Source of the DNA: UBA3478 sp046048095
GTDB taxonomy: Bacteria; Bacteroidota; Bacteroidia; Flavobacteriales; Flavobacteriaceae
Direction of reading: 5' to 3'
Length of the DNA: 8,987 bases
Assembly (NCBI GenBank): GCA_046048095.1
Contig: JBJOGS010000040.1
Location: 1-8,987, forward strand
A program made the translations under genes and the position numbers. The notes under the pieces are model-generated. The model had not been told where the DNA came from, searched no databases, and saw only the letters and a program-made list of their open reading frames with translations. Of the stretch, positions 1-5,897 are shown piece by piece. Every line of letters begins with the position of its first letter. Within the stretch, counting starts at the first letter, position 1.

Positions 1-276
1 ATTGGTCCCCTGAGCCATAGGTATGCCTAACGATGTGTATTGAGCTACTAGATAGTCTACGGCCTTTTTTTGTCCGGGCTTTCCGGTCTCTCTACCCTCA
101 AATTCATCAGAGGCATAGGTGTACAAATGTGTTTTTAATTCTTCTTCAGTGATTGTTGAAGCGAGGGTCAGCTGCTCTTGTTCTGAAGGCAGCAGAACGA
201 CCTGGACCTCTTTTTTTGACGTGTTACACGACGCCACGAGTATCAGGGCGGAAATAAGTAAGAGTTTGTTTTTCAT
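1..276 (-). CDS. Lipoprotein, N-terminus of probable M28-family metallopeptidase (partial)
   Basis: Only the first 92 codons are present; the gene runs off the left edge of the window. The start is the ATG at 276-274, read on the minus strand. The protein opens with a lipoprotein signal: a basic MKNK, a hydrophobic stretch at residues 5-15, and a VASC lipobox with the lipidated cysteine at residue 17. This predicts anchoring in the envelope, probably in the outer membrane. Residues 43-84 form the helix-rich region seen just before the catalytic domain in many Bacteroidota M28 aminopeptidase-like lipoproteins; the segment ASDEFEGRETG (55-65) followed by PGQKKAVDYL is the recognisable signature. 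The zinc ligands of the M28 fold would lie further on and cannot be checked here. The family hydrolyses peptides with a two-zinc centre. It is transcribed divergently from the other genes, so a link to menaquinone synthesis is not implied. Family assignment comes from remembered motif similarity. Confidence 0.75.
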   Translation of the reverse strand, partial: MKNKLLLISALILVASCNTSKKEVQVVLLPSEQEQLTLASTITEEELKTHLYTYASDEFEGRETGKPGQKKAVDYLVAQYTSLGIPMAQGTN

Positions 277-296
277 CACTATTCAATTTTGCGGAC

Positions 297-304
297 TGAA
301 GATA
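297..304 (-). promoter_or_regulatory. Possible weak -7 promoter element for the M28-like lipoprotein gene
   Basis: Read on the minus strand the sequence is TATCTTCA, which matches the Bacteroidota -7 consensus TAnnTTTG at four of the six fixed positions. It lies about 20 bases upstream of the ATG at 276. No convincing -33 TTG or TTTG was found at the usual distance, so this is a weak call. Confidence 0.2.
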
Positions 305-339
305 ACGTAAAATCAGTCGATTAAGCCATGAAATTGAGG

Positions 340-347
340 TATTTTTG
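340..347 (+). promoter_or_regulatory. TAnnTTTG -7 promoter element before the secreted-protein gene
   Basis: TATTTTTG is a perfect match to the Bacteroidota -7 consensus TAnnTTTG and is followed by CA, as is common in flavobacteria. In this family the transcript usually starts a few bases after the motif, here near 351, which would make the mRNA of the gene starting at ATG 352 leaderless or nearly so. No good -33 TTG was found 17-23 bases upstream. The position rules out the upstream in-frame ATG at 328, which would lie before the transcription start. Confidence 0.5.
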
Positions 348-351
348 CAGT

Positions 352-1248
352 ATGAAAGTTCAATTGGTTGGCTTATTACTTTGGTGTGTTTCAGGGGTCT
401 TTGGTCAATTCAATGACCTTAAAAAGGTCAATGATTTTGATCTTTTCGGACCCGTTGAGCGCTGTGAGATTCAAACGGCTTATGGTACAGAAGTTCTTGT
501 TTTCAATCGGGATGGATCCTTACAGCAATTTACTACTTCATACAATGAGAGCGACAAAGAGCGGATAACCCTTACCTACCAAGATCAAATGCTATCAGAA
601 AAGCTGGTAGAGGTTTTTCGAAACAACCGTTTAGAAAGAGACCTTTCATTTTACCATAAGTTTTCGAAAAGTGATAAGGCACTTGAAGAGATAGTGGTCA
701 CTTTAAAGGGAGATTTAGTGGGTAGAAATGTGATGTATGTAGACTCTTTGGGGGTCGTTGAACGCATCGTTACTGAAACCCCTTCACAGCGTTCTACTCA
801 ACGATTTCATCGCATACTTTCACCGGCACTCGATTCTATTTTCACCTATACGGACGGTCAACTGATTACAATAGAAGTATCAAGAAAAAACAAGACCACC
901 CAACAACTGATACAGCGCCTGACCGTGGCCTATACCGATACGGTAATTACCCGAAAGAACTACGAATTTTATGAGCGGGGATCACGACTAATTAGAACAA
1001 TTGATTCTATGTTTGATCCGCAAACAACTCTGCTTTTTTCAGTAAAGGACTTTCGCTATTCGTACACAGATAAGCTACTTACGGCCGCGACCGAGCAAGA
1101 AGCCAATCAGTCTGTAAAAAGGCGCTATATCTATCAGTTAGATCAAGCGAATCCCCCGAATTGGGTAAAACGTATTGAACAGCCATCTAATGACTACATC
1201 ACCAGAAGAATCATCTATTACAAAGCAAATGACAGCATCTCTAAGTGA
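352..1248 (+). CDS. Secreted beta-rich protein of unknown function
   Basis: This is a 298-residue protein with an N-terminal signal peptide: MKVQ, a hydrophobic core at residues 5-17, and a likely cleavage after VFG at residue 18, giving a mature protein starting QFNDL. The mature part has many alternating short beta-like segments separated by turns, for example FNRDGSLQQF, YTDGQLITIEV and a closing PPNWVKRIEQP then TRRIIYY. This resembles the loose YD/RHS-like or antiparallel strand repeats found in many Bacteroidota exported proteins of unknown role, but no defined family is recognised. No catalytic motif, lipobox or C-terminal sorting domain is visible. The start at 352 is preferred over the ATG at 328 because 328 would add a charged MKLRYFCS segment before the signal peptide and would sit upstream of the predicted transcription start. 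Its end overlaps the following thioesterase gene, so the two are probably cotranscribed. Confidence 0.75.
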   Translation: MKVQLVGLLLWCVSGVFGQFNDLKKVNDFDLFGPVERCEIQTAYGTEVLVFNRDGSLQQFTTSYNESDKERITLTYQDQMLSEKLVEVFRNNRLERDLSFYHKFSKSDKALEEIVVTLKGDLVGRNVMYVDSLGVVERIVTETPSQRSTQRFHRILSPALDSIFTYTDGQLITIEVSRKNKTTQQLIQRLTVAYTDTVITRKNYEFYERGSRLIRTIDSMFDPQTTLLFSVKDFRYSYTDKLLTAATEQEANQSVKRRYIYQLDQANPPNWVKRIEQPSNDYITRRIIYYKANDSISK

Positions 1249-1660
1249 AAATGAAATCTTAGCGCATTGCAACGCTCGAAAAGAAGGTACGCTGATGCAG
1301 ACCCTTGATATTGAATTCGTGCAAGTTGATTCGGATAGCTTAACCGCGCGAATGCCTGTGAATGAAAAGGTGCTGCAGCCTGACGGGGTCTTACATGGAG
1401 GGGCTACGGCAGCTCTAATTGAAACGGTGGGCAGTGTGGCAGTGTTTGTATTTAAAGATACTTCAGCGCTTATGGTACGAGGTATTGAGCTCAGTGTAAA
1501 TCACTTAAAAGGTGTGCGTTCAGGCTTTGTATACGGGACGGCGAAAGCACTTCATTTAGGAAGAACCACACAGCTTTGGGAAGTAAAAGTCAAAGATGAA
1601 AGCAACCAATTAGTGTCTGTCGGAAAACTCACTACTCTAACCCTAAATAAAAAAGAGTAA
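1229..1660 (+). CDS. menI: Hotdog-fold acyl-CoA thioesterase, probable DHNA-CoA thioesterase
   Basis: This 143-residue protein belongs to the PaaI/YdiI group of hotdog thioesterases. The signature is LQPDGVLHGGATAALIE at residues 49-65: the HGG (56-58) shapes the oxyanion site, and Glu65 aligns with the catalytic glutamate of E. coli YdiI (MenI). NHLK (91-94) and GRTTQLWEV (111-119) are also typical. YdiI hydrolyses 1,4-dihydroxy-2-naphthoyl-CoA to DHNA in menaquinone synthesis. Placement directly before menF and menD supports the same job here, although substrate choice in this family cannot be read from motifs alone. In-frame ATG codons lie at 1190 and 1229. The latter is chosen because it gives the usual length of about 140 residues and starts just before the conserved ENEILAHCN segment. 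It overlaps the preceding gene by 20 bases. A start at 1190 would add 13 residues and cannot be excluded. No Shine-Dalgarno sequence is seen before either. Confidence 0.8.
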   Translation: MTASLSENEILAHCNARKEGTLMQTLDIEFVQVDSDSLTARMPVNEKVLQPDGVLHGGATAALIETVGSVAVFVFKDTSALMVRGIELSVNHLKGVRSGFVYGTAKALHLGRTTQLWEVKVKDESNQLVSVGKLTTLTLNKKE

Positions 1661-2751
1661 TGATGCCTATTCAGGGATGTGATTTTGTCGCGAATTGCCT
1701 CAAAAAAAAACACCCGTTTCTGGGGTGTATGCGTCCGGATAGCCTAGAAACAGAGTGGTACCTGCTTGAAGAGCTCACTGAAGAAAATGCAGAGCAAGCA
1801 GTTCAAGAGGATCAAGAGATTTTTGTAGTGCAACCTTTCGACCCAACTGAATCAACGCGTTATTTTCATTTAAACGCGATGATTGAGCATGTTGATCTAG
1901 AGAGTGCTCGCAGCTTGGAGGATGAGGTTGGGGCCGAATATCCTATTTCTGCTAAACAGCGATTAGCTTTTACATCTATGATTCGCGCGGTCTTGCCCGC
2001 ACTAAAGACAAAAGACTTGCGTAAGTTGGTCCTTTCGCTTCGTCTGCCCCTAAGTTCGTCCAAGGGTGCTGCGCTGCGCGTCGAAAGATTGTTTACTCGC
2101 CAAAAGAAAACCTCTTTTAGACATATCTTTTCAATCTTTGAGGATGAAATTTGGCTTGGAGAAACCCCTGAACCGCTTTTAAGACGAAGCGTTAATCGCA
2201 TTCAGACAGTCGCCTTAGCAGGTACGAGGCGAAAAAGTGAGTTGAAACACAGCGCTTTCAGTGAGAAAGAGATAGAAGAGCAGGGGGTAATCGTGGAAGA
2301 ATTGAAACAGCGTATCGCTCCCATGGTGACCCAAATTCAGGTCTCTGATCGCCATGAGGTATCTGCGGGAGCACTAGTGCATTTAAAAACTACCCTAGAG
2401 GGCACCTTACAAGACGGTGTTTTAGAAGAAGACGTGTTGAAGGCATTGCACCCTACAGCCGCAGTTTGCGGTTATCCTCGTGAGCGCGCCTTAGCGCATA
2501 TCGCAGAATTAGAGCCAAATCAAAGAGGCTTATATGCGGGGTATTTGGGATTAAAGTCTAAAGACAGGTCAGACTACTTTGTAAACTTGCGTTGTGCACA
2601 ACTTAGCAAATCTGAATTCTCATTGTATGTAGGGGCGGGGATTACCGCACGCTCTATTCCTGAGGATGAAACAGACGAAATTCAATCCAAGACCGCCGCC
2701 ATGATGCGGCTCTTTTCGTTTGATGAAGTGAATGTGCCCCCAGTAACCTAA
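1660..2751 (+). CDS. menF: Isochorismate synthase (chorismate-binding enzyme)
   Basis: This 363-residue enzyme converts chorismate to isochorismate, the entry step of the o-succinylbenzoate menaquinone route. The C-terminal chorismate-binding domain covers about residues 95-352. Visible elements are RKLVLS (121-126), whose Lys122 aligns with the general-base lysine of MenF; IWLGETPE (164-171); ALAGTRR (185-191); SEKEIEEQ (201-208) with metal-ligand glutamates; HPTAAVCGYP (264-273); LYAGYLG (291-297); and VGAGITARSIPE (324-335). Some motif positions differ from the common form: HPTAAV replaces HPTPAV, and the aromatic residue usual after PExE is Thr. The N-terminal region is shorter than in E. 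coli MenF (about 430 residues), as is usual in Bacteroidota. The start ATG at 1660 overlaps the stop of menI by one base (TAATG), so translation is probably coupled; ATG 1663 is an equally possible start. The HPF...RPDS segment (18-28) looks like family sequence and argues against starting at ATG 1729. A siderophore-type EntC role is less likely given the context. Confidence 0.9.
   Translation: MMPIQGCDFVANCLKKKHPFLGCMRPDSLETEWYLLEELTEENAEQAVQEDQEIFVVQPFDPTESTRYFHLNAMIEHVDLESARSLEDEVGAEYPISAKQRLAFTSMIRAVLPALKTKDLRKLVLSLRLPLSSSKGAALRVERLFTRQKKTSFRHIFSIFEDEIWLGETPEPLLRRSVNRIQTVALAGTRRKSELKHSAFSEKEIEEQGVIVEELKQRIAPMVTQIQVSDRHEVSAGALVHLKTTLEGTLQDGVLEEDVLKALHPTAAVCGYPRERALAHIAELEPNQRGLYAGYLGLKSKDRSDYFVNLRCAQLSKSEFSLYVGAGITARSIPEDETDEIQSKTAAMMRLFSFDEVNVPPVT
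1702..1728. other. A9 tract followed by a perfect 6-bp hairpin inside early menF
   Basis: Nine adenines (1702-1710) run straight into an inverted repeat: ACACCC at 1710-1715 and GGGTGT at 1723-1728, with a 7-base loop. On the plus strand this resembles a slippery A tract with a downstream stem. On the minus strand it reads as a short GC-containing stem followed by a run of T, the form of an intrinsic terminator, although no minus-strand gene ends here. It encodes Lys15-17 and the next six residues of MenF, so it may be a coincidence of coding sequence. Confidence 0.4.
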
Positions 2752-2756
2752 CTTTG
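2749..2756 (+). promoter_or_regulatory. TAnnTTTG -7 promoter element before menD
   Basis: TAACTTTG is a perfect match to the Bacteroidota -7 consensus, and its first three bases are the stop codon of menF. A transcript from it would begin near 2760, only about six bases before the menD ATG at 2766. The upstream -33 element is poor: a GTG at 2728-2730 is at an 18-base spacing, and a TTTG at 2719-2722 is at 26 bases, longer than usual. A perfect motif at the one position in this part of the cluster where genes do not overlap makes an internal promoter plausible. Confidence 0.5.
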
Positions 2757-2765
2757 TACTATTAT

Positions 2766-4508
2766 ATGTACAGCGCGATTCCATCAGCATTCCTTCTTGT
2801 TCAATTACTTAAAAGGTTCGGCATTCACCAAGTGGTTATTTCACCGGGTTCGCGAAATGCTCCTCTGATAGCGACGATTGCTGCGGATGCAAGTTTTAAA
2901 ACCTTTAGTATCGTCGATGAACGATCAGCGGCGTTCTTTGCCTTGGGTAGAGCGCAGGCGAGCCAAGTTCCTGTGGCGCTTTTGTGCACTTCAGGTTCAG
3001 CTTTACTCAATTATTATCCGGCCATTGCAGAGGCGTTTTACAGCCAAATTCCTTTACTGGTTCTTTCGGCTGATCGACCATCCTATAAAATAGATATAGG
3101 CGATGGCCAGACCATTAGACAGCAAAATATCTTTGCTTCGCTTCTCGGTCCATCCTTTAACTTATTGCAAGATGTTTCTCACAATACAAGTGAAATAAAG
3201 CGATTTGCTCCAGAGCTTCTCGAACATGATCAAGAAACGGTGCAGCGGCTCAATACAGAGATAATAGCAACGGCAATAAATCATTTGTTCGGACAACGTA
3301 TTCCAGTACATGTGAATATTCCCTTCGAAGAACCGCTTTACGAAAGTGTATTGTCTCATTCCTTTGTTGTTTCAGAGCTACCGCCGCTTTCTCAAACACA
3401 GGCAAATCCCCCTCTTTCGTTAAACTCGCTTGAACCTTTGAGAGAGGTGTTTCAAGGGACTCTGAAAAAGGTTCTGCTGCTCATTGGGGTTTGGAATCCG
3501 ACCACAGATGAGCTCAAGGCCTTAGAGACCGTAATTGGGCATTTAGGCGCTCTTGTGTTCACTGAATCGACTTCAAATGTGCCTGAAATTTTAGCTATTG
3601 ACGCTATAGATGCGCTTTTGGCGCCCCTAGAGCGCCATACGAAAAGTGAAGAACTCTTTGAGAAACTGCAGCCTGACATCGTATTTACTTTGGGCGGCTT
3701 GGTAGTATCGAAAAAGATCAAGGCCTTACTGCGAAAAAAAGAAGGATTAGTTCATATTCATCTGGGACAGCAGCGTGCCTTGGATACTTTTGGGGCACTT
3801 AAATACAACTTTGGTCTTGATGCCCTTGCTCAGTATAGTGAAACTCTAACGGGGCAATCAGATTTTAGTTACCGAGATTACTGGTATAAGTATTATCAGA
3901 GTTTGACGCCAAAAAGAGAAGCTTTTGCGCATCGGGCGCCATACAGTGATTTTAAAGTATTTGAACAACTAGCTTCCGCTATCCCTGAGTCTTATGTGGT
4001 TCATTTCGCAAATAGTTCTGCAATTCGGTATGCGCAGTTTTTTAAGTCCAAGGCAAAAAAGCAGTGGTGCAATCGCGGAACAAGCGGTATTGAAGGAAGC
4101 ACCTCTACTGCAGTTGGGTACGCCTCTTACAATGGCGAACACACCCTGCTGGTCACGGGAGATTTGAGTTTATTCTACGACAGTAATGCGCTATGGAACG
4201 CCTACATTCCGCGCACGTTTAGAGTTATCGTGGTCAATAATTTTGGTGGCGGAATTTTTCGAATCCTTCCTAAGGCCAAACAAACTAAGGGTTTCGAAGA
4301 GTTTTTGGAAACTCGTCATCAGCGCAAGGCTGAATTAATGGCTCATGAATTTGGGTTAGAGTATGCTGCTGCACATACTCGTCTTGAATTAGCGAGTGCG
4401 CTGAAGGATTTCTTTGAGCCCAATGATCGGCCAAAACTCTTAGAAATATTCACCCCTTCCTCGCAAAATGAAAAAGTGTTGTTTGATTATTTTGATGCGT
4501 TGTTATGA
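2766..4508 (+). CDS. menD: 2-succinyl-5-enolpyruvyl-6-hydroxy-3-cyclohexene-1-carboxylate (SEPHCHC) synthase
   Basis: This 580-residue thiamine-diphosphate enzyme joins isochorismate to the succinic semialdehyde unit from 2-oxoglutarate, the committed step of menaquinone synthesis. The N-terminal pyrimidine-binding domain shows VVISPGSRNAPL (23-34), the catalytic glutamate at residue 52 within DERSAAF, CTSGSALLNYYPA (74-86) and SADRP with DIGDGQTIRQQNIF (110-123). The C-terminal pyrophosphate domain shows NRGTSGIEGSTSTAVG and the metal/TPP motif GDLSLFYDSNALWN beginning at residue 465, followed by VVNNFGGGIFRILP. Length and motif order match full-length MenD, so the gene appears intact. The ATG at 2766 is chosen. 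An in-frame TTG at 2754 lies within the -7 promoter motif and adds only MYYY. The stop overlaps the next gene in ATGA at 4505-4508. There is no fused MenH domain. Confidence 0.97.
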   Translation: MYSAIPSAFLLVQLLKRFGIHQVVISPGSRNAPLIATIAADASFKTFSIVDERSAAFFALGRAQASQVPVALLCTSGSALLNYYPAIAEAFYSQIPLLVLSADRPSYKIDIGDGQTIRQQNIFASLLGPSFNLLQDVSHNTSEIKRFAPELLEHDQETVQRLNTEIIATAINHLFGQRIPVHVNIPFEEPLYESVLSHSFVVSELPPLSQTQANPPLSLNSLEPLREVFQGTLKKVLLLIGVWNPTTDELKALETVIGHLGALVFTESTSNVPEILAIDAIDALLAPLERHTKSEELFEKLQPDIVFTLGGLVVSKKIKALLRKKEGLVHIHLGQQRALDTFGALKYNFGLDALAQYSETLTGQSDFSYRDYWYKYYQSLTPKREAFAHRAPYSDFKVFEQLASAIPESYVVHFANSSAIRYAQFFKSKAKKQWCNRGTSGIEGSTSTAVGYASYNGEHTLLVTGDLSLFYDSNALWNAYIPRTFRVIVVNNFGGGIFRILPKAKQTKGFEEFLETRHQRKAELMAHEFGLEYAAAHTRLELASALKDFFEPNDRPKLLEIFTPSSQNEKVLFDYFDALL

Positions 4509-5341
4509 TCGGAATTGGTTTTAGAAATAGCTTGAATGCCTCTCACGCTACCCCACAGGGGTGGTACCTATGTGACGATGACGAGACTGAAATTTTACTT
4601 CCGAACAAAGAAGTTCCGACTGGATTAGCAGTTGGAGATCGTTTAGAGGTGTTTTGTTACCTAGATCACGAAGAAAGGCCAATAGCCTCGCTTAAAATGC
4701 CGAGGATTGAACGTGATTCGGTATCCGTGCTTCGCGTTGCTGAAACTTCTGAATATGGATACTTTCTCGATTGGGGTCTAGAAAAGCAATTATTTCTTCC
4801 GTTTAAAGAAAGTACCAGCAGACCCAATAAAGGCGATCAGGTGCTTGTAGCTTGCGTGATGGACCCACTTTCAGGCCGATTGATGGCAAGTGAGCGTATT
4901 GAGAGAGTGCTGAAGCCGAAAAACGAGTTATTAGACGCGAATCTGGGGCACAAGGCTTTCGTATACAGAATTACTCCTCTAGGGTATGAATTATTTACTG
5001 AGAAGGGACACAAGGGATTGCTTTTTCGCAATCGAATTGCGACTGATTTAGGTCGATTTCACAGTTTAGAAGTCTTTGTGGATCAATACAGACCTGACGG
5101 AAAAATTGATTTTGCGCTTCAGCCCAAGGGCTCAGAAAAATTAGATCGGGCTATTGAATTGCTCATGCAGGCGTTACAGGCTTCTGGCGGATTTCTGCCT
5201 GTAAATGATCATTCCACTTCAGCAACCATTTTTGAGCATCTATCAATGAGTAAGAAGACATTCAAGGCGGCCTTAGGTATGTTGTTAAAACGACAGAAGG
5301 TCGTGTTCGAGGCAAATGGAATTCGAATAGTTGTAAACTAA
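4505..5341 (+). CDS. CvfB-like S1-domain RNA-binding protein
   Basis: This 278-residue cytoplasmic protein has the layout of the CvfB/YitL family: about three S1-like OB-fold modules followed by a C-terminal winged helix. Approximate positions are S1-like 1 at 5-65, S1-like 2 at 72-133 (with EYGYFLDWGLEKQLFLP and GRLMASERI, the best conserved part), S1-like 3 at 145-205 (with GYELFTEKGHKGLLF) and the winged helix at 210-278. In Staphylococcus aureus CvfB binds RNA and influences virulence gene expression. The role in Bacteroidota is not known, and such proteins are sometimes annotated as GntR-like because of the winged helix. Its start overlaps the menD stop (ATGA), which suggests coupled translation. 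None of its domains points to an enzymatic step of quinone synthesis, so any link to the pathway would be regulatory and is unproven. Confidence 0.85.
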   Translation: MIGIGFRNSLNASHATPQGWYLCDDDETEILLPNKEVPTGLAVGDRLEVFCYLDHEERPIASLKMPRIERDSVSVLRVAETSEYGYFLDWGLEKQLFLPFKESTSRPNKGDQVLVACVMDPLSGRLMASERIERVLKPKNELLDANLGHKAFVYRITPLGYELFTEKGHKGLLFRNRIATDLGRFHSLEVFVDQYRPDGKIDFALQPKGSEKLDRAIELLMQALQASGGFLPVNDHSTSATIFEHLSMSKKTFKAALGMLLKRQKVVFEANGIRIVVN

Positions 5342-5361
5342 TACGAATCAGTGTAATTTAG
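5331..5361 (+). promoter_or_regulatory. Candidate promoter for the SPOR-like gene and downstream men genes
   Basis: A TTG at 5331-5333 and TAATTTAG at 5354-5361 are 20 bases apart. This fits the flavobacterial pattern TTG, 17-23 bases, TAnnTTTG, with one mismatch in the -7 part. Transcription would start near 5365, leaving a leader of about 16 bases before the GTG at 5381. It lies over the end of cvfB and in the largest gap between plus-strand genes in the window (39 bases). Confidence 0.4.
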
Positions 5362-5380
5362 ACCAGGCTTAGTTGAGCAC

Positions 5381-5896
5381 GTGAAATTAGAAGATACCAG
5401 TACATCAGTTCGATACCAAAAACTTGAAAGACAAACCCGAGTACTTTCGGTGAGTCTAGTCATAATCTCTCTGTTTGTAATTGTCCTAGCGCTGCTTTAC
5501 AGTTTCCCTGAGTTATTTCGACCTGAACTGCAGCAGGTTGAAGTGGTAACTGTGAATGAATCCTACAACGATGAATTAAATGCACTCAAGGCAGAAAATC
5601 AAGAATTAAAAAATATTCAAGACTTTTATTTGGCCCGTCGGTTACTTGAAAGTGATACCATTTACAGTGTGCAAACCGGAATGATTCCTATAGAATCTGC
5701 AGGGCTGCTCTCTCCGGGGTTATCCAACGCACTTATAATTGAAGCTAAGCCTTATCTTAAATTTTCTATTGGTCTTTATGAAACCTTCGAAGAGGCGAAT
5801 GCTCTTCGTAGAGGTCTAGTAAAATTAGGCTTTACCGATGCTTTTGTAGCCTCATATAAAGGAACAACGCGTCTTAAGATTCACCGCGCAGAGTAA
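5381..5896 (+). CDS. Single-pass membrane protein with SPOR-like C-terminal domain
   Basis: This 171-residue protein has a polar cytoplasmic N-terminus (1-20), one membrane helix (about 21-43), a probable coiled coil (about 60-90, with NALKAENQELKNIQ) and a periplasmic C-terminal domain (about 94-168). That domain has the pattern of SPOR-like modules common in Bacteroidota: YSVQTGMI, then LKFSIGLYETFEEANALRRGLVKLGF in two blocks, then DAFVASYKG. SPOR domains bind denuded peptidoglycan glycans, often at division sites; here the match is by pattern only. The likely topology is N-in, C-out. The start is GTG at 5381; no ATG is available upstream of the membrane helix in this frame, and no Shine-Dalgarno sequence is seen. 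The gene ends one base before menA, so the two are probably cotranscribed. It has no evident enzymatic role in menaquinone synthesis. Confidence 0.7.
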   Translation: MKLEDTSTSVRYQKLERQTRVLSVSLVIISLFVIVLALLYSFPELFRPELQQVEVVTVNESYNDELNALKAENQELKNIQDFYLARRLLESDTIYSVQTGMIPIESAGLLSPGLSNALIIEAKPYLKFSIGLYETFEEANALRRGLVKLGFTDAFVASYKGTTRLKIHRAE

Positions 5897-5897
5897 C

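Noticed and set aside
119..310. Plus-strand open frame of 63 codons near the left edge
   Set aside because: It is opposite the minus-strand lipoprotein, which has a lipobox and M28-like sequence; the plus-strand frame shows no such features.
328..351. Upstream ATG at 328 as the start of the secreted-protein gene
   Set aside because: It would place the -7 promoter motif inside the coding region and put a charged segment before a good signal peptide; ATG 352 gives a clean signal sequence.
1175..1228. TTG at 1175 or ATG at 1190 as the menI start
   Set aside because: The extra N-terminal residues are not like the family and lengthen the overlap with the upstream gene; 1190 remains possible but less likely than 1229.
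1866..2201. Minus-strand open frame of 111 codons inside menF
   Set aside because: It lies fully within a well-supported chorismate-binding enzyme, has low-complexity composition and no recognisable domain; it is a shadow frame.
2754..2765. TTG at 2754 as the menD start
   Set aside because: The codon lies inside the TAACTTTG motif and adds only four non-conserved residues before ATG 2766.
4487..4494. TTATTTTG as a promoter for the CvfB-like gene
   Set aside because: The second fixed base of the -7 consensus is wrong, no -33 element is present, and the ATGA overlap with menD points to coupled translation.
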